Source of the DNA: Leptospira_B sp964571605
Lineage (GTDB): Bacteria > Spirochaetota > Leptospiria > Leptospirales > Leptospiraceae
Assembly: GCA_964571605.1 (NCBI GenBank)
Contig: CAZNCS010000209.1
Span: 1-7,267 of the forward strand
Direction: 5' to 3'
DNA length: 7,267 bases
The notes beneath the pieces are model-generated. The model had not been told where the DNA came from. It saw only the letters and a list, made by a program, of their open reading frames with translations, and did not search any database. Both the position numbers and the translations under genes were made by a program. Below are positions 1 through 5,638 of the stretch, piece by piece. Each line of letters starts with the position of its first letter. Within the stretch, counting starts at the first letter, position 1.

Positions 1-13
1 AAATTCAATATAG

Positions 14-27
14 CAGAATTAATTCTG
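14..27. promoter_or_regulatory. Perfect 14-bp palindrome upstream of the DUF819 gene, possible operator
   Basis: CAGAATTAATTCTG reads the same on both strands, and the half-site CAGAATT recurs once more at 41-47. Two -10-like hexamers follow, TATAGT at 48-53 and TATACT at 59-64, but neither has a convincing -35 at normal spacing. The palindrome would lie at or just upstream of the -35 region for either. It is AT-rich, so chance is a real alternative. A regulatory role is inferred only from symmetry and position. Confidence 0.3.
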
Positions 28-105
28 TGATTTCAGGGTCCAGAATTTATAGTATCCATATACTCTAATAATTTTGGCGGGCTATTCCCCTCCAGGAGAT
101 TTCGA

Positions 106-1245
106 ATGTCCGAAGTTCTGTCCGCAATCGTATCTATTCTTTTTGTACTATTTCTATTTGGATTTCCTTGGGTGGCGGAAAAACTTTCTAAGAGATTTTC
201 TTGGCTCGGACTTTTGGGACCTGTTGTTACCTGTTATGCGGCGGGAATTCTTTTGGGAAATCTTCTTCCGGAAGGTTGGTTGCCAAAGAATATTCCTCAG
301 ACGATTTCGGAAATTTCCATACCGCTAGCCATTCCTTTACTTTTAGGCTCCGCTAATTTTTTAAAAGGAATCAAGGAGGCAAAACTCGCTTTGTTTTCTT
401 TTTTCCTTTCCTGCGTTGCGGTTGTGATTTCTACAAGCACTGTTGGTTATTTTTTCGGATCCTATCATCCGGAATCCCCTAAAATCGAAGGGATGTTAGC
501 TGGACTGTATACTGGCGGAACTCCGAATTTAAACGCAATCGGTTTGGCATTGGACGCCGGTAGATCCACTATTGCTCTTGTCAATACGGTAGACGTCATT
601 ATAGGTGGGACCTATTTACTTTTTCTATTGAGCTTCTCCAAAAAAGTATATTCTTTTTTCCTAAAGCCCGAGACAGAAACTATTATAGAGGATTCTAACG
701 AAAAATCGGAGGCTTCCTCCCCCAAACATTTTGCTGTTCGTTTGGCGGTTGGGATCGGTCTCGCAGTTCTTGGTTTTGCCGTTTCGGTCGGAATTTCTCT
801 GCTGTTGGCGGGAAGTTTATCGGCTCCTCTGATTCTTCTTGGAATCAGTACCTGGGGGATCGGGATTTCTTTTTCTAAAAAAGTAAGGAGTTTGCATACG
901 TATCCGATCGGAAGTTATTTGATTTTGGTTTTTTCAGTTTCTATAGGATTTTTAGCGGACCTGAGAGCCTTGGTAAACGATGCTCCGAATGTTTTTTTGA
1001 TCGTTCTTGCGACTATGTCCGGTGCGATTCTCCTCCACCTTTTGTTCGGAATCCTATTTAGAATTCCTGTGGATACATGGATCATTACTTCCGTTTCAAG
1101 TATTTATGGTCCGGCATTTGTTCCTTCGGTTGCCACTGCGATTCGAAACCAAGGAGTTTTGATTTTGGGAATTCTTACCGGGTTAATCGGTTATGCAGTC
1201 GGAAATTATCTTGGACTCGCCGTGTATTGGTTTTTGGCAACTTAG
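106..1245 (+). CDS. DUF819 family integral membrane protein (YjcL-like), putative transporter
   Basis: This is a 379-residue, strongly hydrophobic protein with about ten predicted membrane segments. A charged, presumably cytosolic loop at residues 186-208 separates two halves, as in two-repeat secondary transporters. Family-like motifs are GGTPN (137-141) followed by NAIGLALDAG at the end of a membrane segment, a late Gly/Pro/Ala segment (SSIYGPAFVPSVATAIRN, 331-348), and a C-terminal GYAVGNYLG (362-370). Length and motif order fit DUF819, whose substrate is not established; none is proposed here. The ATG start is supported by AGGAGA at 94-99, six bases upstream. An overlapping frame from 74 is a shadow. 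The stop codon is followed within 8 bp by repeat block A, and the next gene is convergent, so this looks like a single-gene transcript. Confidence 0.88.
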   Translation: MSEVLSAIVSILFVLFLFGFPWVAEKLSKRFSWLGLLGPVVTCYAAGILLGNLLPEGWLPKNIPQTISEISIPLAIPLLLGSANFLKGIKEAKLALFSFFLSCVAVVISTSTVGYFFGSYHPESPKIEGMLAGLYTGGTPNLNAIGLALDAGRSTIALVNTVDVIIGGTYLLFLLSFSKKVYSFFLKPETETIIEDSNEKSEASSPKHFAVRLAVGIGLAVLGFAVSVGISLLLAGSLSAPLILLGISTWGIGISFSKKVRSLHTYPIGSYLILVFSVSIGFLADLRALVNDAPNVFLIVLATMSGAILLHLLFGILFRIPVDTWIITSVSSIYGPAFVPSVATAIRNQGVLILGILTGLIGYAVGNYLGLAVYWFLAT

Positions 1246-1275
1246 GGATTATCACGCAGAGCATAAAGATAGGGT

Positions 1276-1510
1276 CCACGCGGAGCTGCGGAGAATTTAG
1301 GCACGCGGAGTCGCGGCGGGCGCGGAGATAAGGGAAGAGGTTTTTGGCACGCGGAGTCGCGGCGGGCGCGGAGTTGGGAAGAGGTTTTTGGCACGCGGAG
1401 TCGCGGCGGGCGCGGAGATAAGGGAAGAGGTTTTTGGCACGCAGAGGCGCAAAGCCGCAGAGATAGGGGAGAGATTTTAGCACGCGGAGTTCGCAAAGGA
1501 GACTGAGATT
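1276..1510. repeat. Tandem array of 43-46-bp units within block A
   Basis: Units begin with GCACGCGGAG or GCACGCAGAG at 1301, 1347, 1391, 1437 and 1480, giving periods of 46, 44, 46 and 43 bp. A degenerate partial unit precedes them from about 1276. The first three are nearly identical (CGCGGCGGGCGCGGAG core followed by a purine-rich GGGAAGAGGTTTTTG tail). The last two have diverged. Near-identity of neighbouring units indicates recent local expansion by slippage or unequal recombination. Confidence 0.85.
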
Positions 1511-1582
1511 GAGGTTTGTTTTTTTCATTTAATGCAGATTTACCATATTACAAAAACCTCCGCGTCTCCGCGCCTTTGCGTG
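1438..1582. repeat. Imperfect inverted repeat in block A
   Basis: The 25-nt arm at 1438-1462 pairs with the arm at 1558-1582, matching at 20 of 25 positions with no gaps. The intervening ~95 nt contain the AT-rich core. Transcripts from either side could fold into a long stem here, which would suit a terminator or an mRNA 3' end stabiliser. There is no clean U-tract directly after the arms, so classical intrinsic termination is not demonstrated. Confidence 0.5.
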
Positions 1583-1723
1583 AAAATGAAAAGAATTCCC
1601 AATTGGATTTAAATCTTCATCGAAGTAGAAGATTTGAAATCAGGACTTTAAAAATAGAAACCCTGCGTGGAATCTCTCCGTGTTCTCTGAGTCCTCCGTG
1701 GCTAAACCTTCTGCGTGAAATCA

Positions 1724-2146
1724 TCAAGAAACAAGAAGGTCCATGACCATCTTTCCGTTGTATTTCGGATTTCCTTCTAAAATTTGTTTGAGTGGATTGG
1801 GATAAAGATCTAAGGATTCTAAAGCAAGATACCCTAAAAGAGCTGGAGTTCCTTCCCGAATTTCCATTACCTCTAAATTGGATTCTCTGTCCCAAATTCG
1901 AATTTGAGCGGGAGAAAAGACTCTTCGTTGGACTTTGCCATTTGCGGTGATTACATTTCTTACGTAGAGAGGCTCGAGACCTAAGGTTTGGATCAAATTT
2001 GGAGTGAGACAAACCATCGCAGCACCTGTATCTACGAGAAATTCAATTTCTATTTTTCGAACTTGTTCTTTTGGAATACTTCCCTTGGTAAAAGCTATTA
2101 CGTCGAAAGTATTTTCAATTTCGGCTTTTTGAATGATTCTTCCCAA
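1724..2146 (-). CDS. Retroviral-type (clan AA) aspartyl protease family protein
   Basis: This is a 140-residue protein with the aspartyl protease signature FLVDTGAAMVCL at 37-48, where D39-T-G is the catalytic triad motif. A later LLG (103-105) fits the hydrophobic-hydrophobic-Gly flap/core motif of this fold. The remainder (TANGK near 68-71, then ALESLDLYPNPLKQIL) follows the pattern of small bacterial single-domain aspartyl proteases, which are expected to act as homodimers because each chain supplies one DTG. No signal peptide or membrane segment is visible, so it is probably cytoplasmic; its substrate is unknown. I chose the TTG start at 2146: it gives the family-like N-terminus MGRII, has GAGG eight bases upstream and lies just after a good promoter. 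The same frame stays open to an ATG at 2320, but that extension crosses the promoter and repeat block B. The gene stands alone between two repeat blocks. Confidence 0.8.
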   Translation of the reverse strand: MGRIIQKAEIENTFDVIAFTKGSIPKEQVRKIEIEFLVDTGAAMVCLTPNLIQTLGLEPLYVRNVITANGKVQRRVFSPAQIRIWDRESNLEVMEIREGTPALLGYLALESLDLYPNPLKQILEGNPKYNGKMVMDLLVS

Positions 2147-2164
2147 ATTTTTTACCTCGGCGAG

Positions 2165-2193
2165 AAGATACTTTGAAAATGTAACTTTGTCAA
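2165..2193 (-). promoter_or_regulatory. Promoter for the aspartyl protease gene
   Basis: On the minus strand a consensus -35 TTGACA (2193-2188) is followed after 17 bp by TATCTT (2170-2165), a 4/6 match to the -10 consensus. Transcription would begin around 2158, leaving a very short leader that still contains the GAGG ribosome binding site ahead of the TTG at 2146. The placement supports the short form of the protein. Confidence 0.6.
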
Positions 2194-2213
2194 ACAATTC
2201 TATTTCACTTTTT

Positions 2214-2229
2214 CGGAATATTGATTCCG
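2214..2229. promoter_or_regulatory. Inverted repeat upstream of the aspartyl protease promoter
   Basis: CGGAAT and ATTCCG are separated by four bases (ATTG). The repeat lies about 20 bp upstream of the TTGACA -35 element and just outside repeat block B. It could be an activator or repressor site; a six-base arm is short, so chance is quite possible. Confidence 0.25.
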
Positions 2230-2235
2230 TTGGTT

Positions 2236-2580
2236 CACGCAAAGAACGCGGAGAATTTAGGCACGCGGAGTCGCGGCGGGCGCGGAGATGGGAAGAGGTT
2301 TTTGGCACGCAGAGGCGCAAAGCCGCAGAGATTAGGAAAGAGATTTTTGGTCACTGAGTTCGCAGAGGACACTGAGATTAGGTTTCGTTTAATGCAGATT
2401 TACCTTATTACAAAACCCTCTGCGTCTCCGCGCCTCTGCGTGGAAATAAAAGAATTCACACTCAGATTTAAATCCACATCGAAACAGAAGATTTGAAATC
2501 AGGATTTCAAAAATAGAAACCTTGCTTGGAACCCCTTCGTGTTCTCTGAGTCCTACGTGGCTAAAACACCCTGCGTAAAA
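2236..2580. repeat. Composite repeat block B (between the protease gene and ruvA)
   Basis: This is the second copy of the element seen at 1253-1720, in the same orientation but shorter. Three tandem units start at 2261, 2305 and 2349, all 44 bp apart, and are preceded by a degenerate one. They are followed by the same AATGCAGATTTACC core, an inverted unit (2418-2442) and a diverged tail with GTGTTCTCTGAGTCCTACG. The tail shares the exact string AGAAGATTTGAAATCAGGA with block A. The block ends about 4 bp from the ruvA stop codon, and its left edge is about 40 bp upstream of the protease -35. I find no gene in it; the frame at 2221-2496 is a translation of the repeat. Confidence 0.85.
2306..2442. 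repeat. Near-perfect inverted repeat in block B, possible ruvA-side terminator
   Basis: The arm at 2306-2330 (starting CACGCAGAGGCGC) pairs with 2418-2442 at 22 of 25 positions, with the outer 13 bases perfect. The 87-nt loop carries the AT-rich core. The arms match better than in block A. A transcript running out of ruvA on the minus strand would form a strong stem here. The loop is long for an intrinsic terminator and no U-tract follows directly, so the terminator role is only a possibility. Confidence 0.45.
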
Positions 2581-2584
2581 ACTC

Positions 2585-3223
2585 CTAAAGAGCTTTTAGA
2601 ATTTCTCGGATGAGTTCGCCTGTATCGGAGAAATTTTGTTTTTTGAGGGTTCTTTCCACTTCTTTCAAAGCGGACTTATCGTCGAAGCCGAGTTGAATGA
2701 GAGCCTGGACGGCAGTTTCTTTAAAACGATCTTCGGGAGAAGGTAGGCGCTCTTCGGAAATTTCCTGGGAGGCGGGATCGGCGGGAGATCTTTCCAAAAA
2801 GAGTTCGAGTTTTTTGAGGTTCTGTTTTACTTCGAAGAAAATTTTCTCGGAGGTTTTGGCCCTGACTTTCGGAATTTTTTCCAGGTCCTTGGGTTCTCCG
2901 GAGGAAGCAATCTTATGCAATTCCCAGGGACTGAAAAACGAAAGGACTTTGAGCGCGGTCATTTCTCCGATCCCGTGCAGGCCTTTCATCACTTTGAAAA
3001 ATTCTTTATCTCTTTCATGCAAAAATCCGAATAAACGTTGTCCTCTTTCGGATATGGAATGATGGATATGCAGTCGAATTTCTTTATCTCCGGAACCGAG
3101 AAGGTTTTTCAATTCCCAGTAGGTCTTGAAGGAAATAGTCACCTCGTAAGTGACCCCTTTTACGTCGATATGAGCGGAACCGACTTCTAATTTTCGAATG
3201 TTTCCTTGGAGTCCAGAGATCAT
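2585..3223 (-). CDS. ruvA: Holliday junction branch migration protein RuvA
   Basis: This 212-residue protein is the size of RuvA, the tetrameric DNA-binding subunit that holds the four-way junction while RuvB motors drive branch migration in recombinational repair. The N-terminus MISGLQGNI and GVTYEV (23-28) mark the OB-fold domain. SISERGQRLFGF (56-67) aligns with the acidic-pin region. The first helix-hairpin-helix is at about 79-95 (GLHGIGEMTALKVLS). The second, at about 114-133 (IPKVRAKTSEKIFFEVK), lacks the usual hairpin glycines. A variable linker (about 141-165) leads to the C-terminal RuvB-binding domain (AVQALIQLGF...EVERTLKK, 171-195). The ATG start matches the family start exactly, although no strong ribosome binding site precedes it. 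The start is 15 bp after the upstream gene's stop, which suggests it is the last gene of the 5444-2585 transcript. ruvB and ruvC are not in the window. Confidence 0.93.
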   Translation of the reverse strand: MISGLQGNIRKLEVGSAHIDVKGVTYEVTISFKTYWELKNLLGSGDKEIRLHIHHSISERGQRLFGFLHERDKEFFKVMKGLHGIGEMTALKVLSFFSPWELHKIASSGEPKDLEKIPKVRAKTSEKIFFEVKQNLKKLELFLERSPADPASQEISEERLPSPEDRFKETAVQALIQLGFDDKSALKEVERTLKKQNFSDTGELIREILKAL

Positions 3224-3238
3224 AGATACTACATGAAA

Positions 3239-4249
3239 TTAGAACATGACTCCGGCGGATACGATCATTTCCACAAAGCCGAAGTTTTGGGTGGCCCTAT
3301 CTTTGGTTTTTCCGTTTGTAAGTATGCTTGTCAAGTCGATGTATCCTCCCTTGGCTCCGAATTCAAAGAAGAAGGATTTGAATGCATCCAATCTAAGAGC
3401 GGAATACCCGGAAACTCCGTATCCGGAAAGATGAAAATGATTGTTTTTTCCCTGACCGAACAAACGAACATCGCTCCTACAAATGACCGGTCCTCCGCCG
3501 ACTGAGCCGACGAGGCTAAGAGAATTTTCTCCTTTAGGAGAGACCCATAGAGGAGCTACATAACCTATATCCACAAATAAATAATTCAAACCGTCAGTAT
3601 GTTCGAATTTTAGAAAGTCGGGAGTGATATTGACAGCTTCTCCATTATGAAAACCGGCAAATGTATCCAAATGTTGGGGGAAAAGATACAGATAAGGGGC
3701 CGATTCAAAAGAGGTTGCATAACGTGCTTCGGCGATTGCCAAAGGACTGATGTATCCGCTTATATTTGCAGCCTGTCCTTTGGACATCACGTATTTCATA
3801 TGATCTTGTCCGAAAGAAATGAACAGATTGTCAGTGAGATAATAAGTGAATTTTATATTGTACTGAGGAATTTCCAAAAGAGAAGGATTAAAATAGACAT
3901 CAGGTTTGAATTCTTCCGGTCTATCCCTTGCTACTACGTCTTTTAAGGTAAAATGATATCCGGGGCCTTTAAAATTGATATCACTTTGAGTATAAGAATC
4001 CCGGTTATAACCCCATTGAAAAGACCAAAGTCCTTTTCTTTGATCCACTCGACGGTCCGCTTTTTTTTTCTTTTCTAGTTCGGCGTTTTTTTCTTCTTCC
4101 GATTGAGCTGAGATTGTATTTGCCGGACTCGATTTTATCTCGTCTCCAACCGCCCAAGCGGGAAAAGAAAAAATTCCAATTAGCATAATAAGAATATAAT
4201 ATGCTAATTTAGTTGTATTACTATTGCTGGAATTCGGATTTTTATGCAT
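3239..4249 (-). CDS. Predicted exported, probable outer-membrane beta-barrel protein of unknown function
   Basis: The protein has 336 residues from the ATG at 4249. The N-terminus carries a hydrophobic segment (LAYYILIMLIGIFSFPAWA) ending in an AWA signal peptidase I site. A Glu/Lys-rich stretch (SEEEKNAELEKKKKADRR) and then a body of alternating aromatic and polar residues follow. Conserved-looking motifs are WSFQWGYNRDSYTQSDI, FTLKDVVARDRP, VYFNPSLLEIPQYNIKFTYYLTDN and ISFGQDHMKYVM. The chain ends in hydrophobic/aromatic SAGVMF, consistent with a C-terminal beta-signal of outer-membrane barrels. I recognise this as an uncharacterised envelope family, not a named one. I chose 4249 because GAGG lies eight bases upstream and the signal peptide then sits near the N-terminus. 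The same frame is open to a TTG at 4321, which would add 24 residues. It lies between the hydrolase gene and ruvA with no terminator visible on either side. Confidence 0.72.
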   Translation of the reverse strand: MHKNPNSSNSNTTKLAYYILIMLIGIFSFPAWAVGDEIKSSPANTISAQSEEEKNAELEKKKKADRRVDQRKGLWSFQWGYNRDSYTQSDINFKGPGYHFTLKDVVARDRPEEFKPDVYFNPSLLEIPQYNIKFTYYLTDNLFISFGQDHMKYVMSKGQAANISGYISPLAIAEARYATSFESAPYLYLFPQHLDTFAGFHNGEAVNITPDFLKFEHTDGLNYLFVDIGYVAPLWVSPKGENSLSLVGSVGGGPVICRSDVRLFGQGKNNHFHLSGYGVSGYSALRLDAFKSFFFEFGAKGGYIDLTSILTNGKTKDRATQNFGFVEMIVSAGVMF

Positions 4250-4337
4250 CCTAAGGGCCTCGCTTCCGCCTTTTAAAAGACCAGGATTCCAGTCGGGAAA
4301 TGGGAAGCTATGTTTTTTCAAAATTAGAAATTCGGCC

Positions 4338-5444
4338 TTAGTCTAGGTCGATTCCGCTTCCGATCGTCCAAGGTAGGATTTTGACTCCATCTTTGGATCC
4401 CCAAGAGATTCCTGTATATTGAGGATGGATACCTTTTATATCCGGAGCATCGGGAAAACTCAGTCTTTGTTTTAAATCCAAGACCGGTTCCTGAGGAAGA
4501 TCATCCCCTAAGGGGAAAGTTCCCCAATGGATCGGCGCGAATGATTTTGCACCTAAATCTTTGGATGCAGCTAAAGCTTCTGTCGGACCGATATGTGCAT
4601 ATTGCATAAACCAGCGAGGTTTATACGCTCCTATCGGTAAAAGAGCTAGGTCGATAGGTTTTCCCAATCGTTTGGAAATATCTTTAAAATGAGAAGAATA
4701 TCCTGTATCACCTGCGAAATAGACCAATTTATTTTGGGCCTCTATCGCATAACTTCCCCAAAAGTATTGGTTGGTATCGCTTATCCCCATTCTGCTCCAA
4801 TGGTGGGCGGGTAAAAATATGATTTTAACAGAATCCTTAGTCGTGGTTTGTCCGAGTTCCTGCACGACGGAACTACCTAAATTTTCGTCTTCCGAAAAAG
4901 GTTTCATCCCAGAAGGGAGAAGGATTTGTAATTGGGGATTTTTATCTCTTAGAAAACGTAATGTTTCTCTGTCCAAATGGTCTCTATGTGCGTGGCTGAT
5001 CACTACAAAGTCTAGTGGAGGAAGAGAATCTTTAGAGATGGGAAAAGGAACCAAACGAGTTACGAAGATGGGAGCGTCGAAAATCGGGTCAGTAATTAAG
5101 TTTGTAGTTTTTCCGTTTTGTGTGGAAGAAATCCAAACGGTAGCATGCCCTAACCAGACGACTCTGATTTTTCCTTCCGGTGCGATCAGATCTTTGGACT
5201 TTCTTTCGAAAACCAAAGGAAGTTCGTCGGTCAATCCTTCGACCGAAGGAGGGTCTTTCGGACCTAAAACTTTCCATTTGAAAATGTCGATAGGCGATTT
5301 CCCTTGTAACTCTTCATCCGGATCTAGGTTATGATATCGACCCTCTCTGTAACTGGGAGACTTGATCCGGTTCGGATCCAAGGGAAAACAGAAGAAGGAA
5401 GAGAGAATCGACAAAGCGAGAATAGAGCGTAAAAAAAATGTCAT
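4338..5444 (-). CDS. NAPE-PLD-like metallo-beta-lactamase-fold hydrolase, probable lipoprotein or exported
   Basis: This is a 368-residue zinc-hydrolase-fold protein. It matches the pattern of N-acyl-phosphatidylethanolamine phospholipase D relatives: WLGHATVWI (97-105), LTDP-like ITDPIF (117-122), the metal motif HAHRDH (H151, H153, D155, H156), PAHHW (H215), AGDTGY (D246), the family hallmark PIGAYKPRWFM (270-280) followed by AHIGPTEAL, and PIHWGTF (H306). All expected dinuclear metal ligands are therefore present. Human NAPE-PLD cleaves N-acyl-phosphatidylethanolamine; a phospholipid or lipid-amide substrate is a family-based guess here. The N-terminus MTFFLRSILALSILSSFFC looks like a signal peptide with Cys19 as a possible lipidation site, though Phe before Cys is atypical. 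The ATG at 5444 gives the simplest signal peptide; an in-frame GTG at 5468 would add eight residues, and neither has a strong ribosome binding site. It heads the minus-strand gene cluster, divergent from the desaturase. Confidence 0.85.
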   Translation of the reverse strand: MTFFLRSILALSILSSFFCFPLDPNRIKSPSYREGRYHNLDPDEELQGKSPIDIFKWKVLGPKDPPSVEGLTDELPLVFERKSKDLIAPEGKIRVVWLGHATVWISSTQNGKTTNLITDPIFDAPIFVTRLVPFPISKDSLPPLDFVVISHAHRDHLDRETLRFLRDKNPQLQILLPSGMKPFSEDENLGSSVVQELGQTTTKDSVKIIFLPAHHWSRMGISDTNQYFWGSYAIEAQNKLVYFAGDTGYSSHFKDISKRLGKPIDLALLPIGAYKPRWFMQYAHIGPTEALAASKDLGAKSFAPIHWGTFPLGDDLPQEPVLDLKQRLSFPDAPDIKGIHPQYTGISWGSKDGVKILPWTIGSGIDLD

Positions 5445-5533
5445 ATTGGTTTTTTGGACCTTGGCCACAATGTTTAAGAGCCGATTTTTTCCGGAAAAGA
5501 AGAATTTCCCGAAAATCTATTTGGAAATAAATT

Positions 5534-5560
5534 TTTATAGTCTCTTTTAGAATTTCGCAA
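5534..5560 (-). promoter_or_regulatory. Candidate promoter for the hydrolase/outer-membrane protein/ruvA unit
   Basis: On the minus strand TTGCGA (5560-5555, 4/6 to -35) is followed 15 bp later by TATAAA (5539-5534, 5/6 to -10). The spacing is short, which lowers confidence. The -35 overlaps that of the divergent plus-strand promoter, and the palindrome at 5565-5577 lies immediately upstream. The leader would be roughly 80 nt to the ATG at 5444. Confidence 0.4.
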
Positions 5561-5582
5561 AAAAACCGACCGTCGGTATAGG
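5554..5582 (+). promoter_or_regulatory. Candidate promoter for the desaturase/RND unit
   Basis: TTCGCA (5554-5559, 4/6) and TATAGG (5577-5582, 4/6) are separated by 17 bp. The elements are individually weak, but the spacing is ideal and the spacer contains a perfect 13-bp palindrome, which is a typical layout for a repressed promoter. Transcription would start near 5589, giving a leader of about 50 nt to the ATG at 5639. Confidence 0.45.
5565..5577. promoter_or_regulatory. Palindromic operator, TetR-family-like (ACCGAC-C-GTCGGT)
   Basis: Six-base arms ACCGAC and GTCGGT are perfect inverted repeats around a single C. The site is GC-rich in otherwise very AT-rich intergenic DNA, so it stands out from background. 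It fills the -35/-10 spacer of the plus-strand candidate promoter and touches the -10; on the other strand it sits just upstream of the -35. TetR-family repressors commonly bind short palindromes of this type in front of efflux pump and lipid genes. No regulator gene lies in the window, so the protein that binds it is unknown. Confidence 0.6.
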
Positions 5583-5638
5583 GTCTTTAAAATTCTAGGT
5601 TGCTTGCAGAAATTCTACCTTTGTTTCGATCTATCCAA

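Larger units (their letters stand above)
1253..1720. repeat. Composite repeat block A (convergent intergenic region)
   Basis: This gene-free stretch separates the DUF819 gene from the convergent aspartyl protease gene. Its left part holds tandem CACGC(G/A)GAG-type units in forward orientation. A short AT-rich segment containing AATGCAGATTTACC follows, and then inverted units such as TCTCCGCGCCTTTGCGTG. The outer ends form a perfect 8-bp inverted pair (CACGCAGA at 1253-1260, TCTGCGTG at 1710-1717). The block is homologous to block B, with exact matches of 42 bp (1288-1329 with 2248-2289) and 43 bp (1422-1464 with 2290-2332), plus diverged but alignable sequence to the end. Several open frames cross it on both strands; they encode low-complexity Arg/Pro/Ser-rich repeats of the unit and are not credible genes. 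It could act as a bidirectional terminator, but this is not shown. Confidence 0.85.

Noticed and set aside
1301..1510. Possible CRISPR array
   Set aside because: The 43-46-bp units are similar along their whole length; there are no unique spacers between short identical repeats and no cas genes.
1175..1528. Long open frames on the minus strand across block A (also 1242-1496)
   Set aside because: Their translations are tandem Arg/Pro/Ser-rich copies of the DNA repeat in different frames, with no start signal or recognisable domain; they also overlap the DUF819 3' end.
1253..1720. Block A as an insertion sequence or MITE with terminal inverted repeats
   Set aside because: The 8-bp terminal match is made of the internal repeat motif itself, block B has only a partial version, and no convincing target-site duplication or transposase is visible.
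1516..1746. Plus-strand frame of 76 codons in block A
   Set aside because: It is a translation of inverted repeat units and AT-rich core, without a ribosome binding site, and overlaps the protease stop.
1617..2012. Minus-strand frame of 131 codons overlapping the protease gene
   Set aside because: Shadow of the aspartyl protease in another frame; the protease frame carries the DTG motif and a proper start.
2221..2496. Plus-strand frames over block B (including 2133-2357)
   Set aside because: Repeat-derived translations overlapping the protease promoter; the same peptide types arise from block A.
3206..3505. Plus-strand frames opposite the 4249-2585 genes (also 2697-3062, 3647-3946, 4771-5334)
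   Set aside because: They lie wholly opposite well-supported genes and show no domain or start signal.
4250..4321. TTG 4321 as start of the outer-membrane-like protein
   Set aside because: It would put 24 extra polar residues before an already long N-region and has no nearby ribosome binding site; ATG 4249 has GAGG at good spacing. Not fully excluded.
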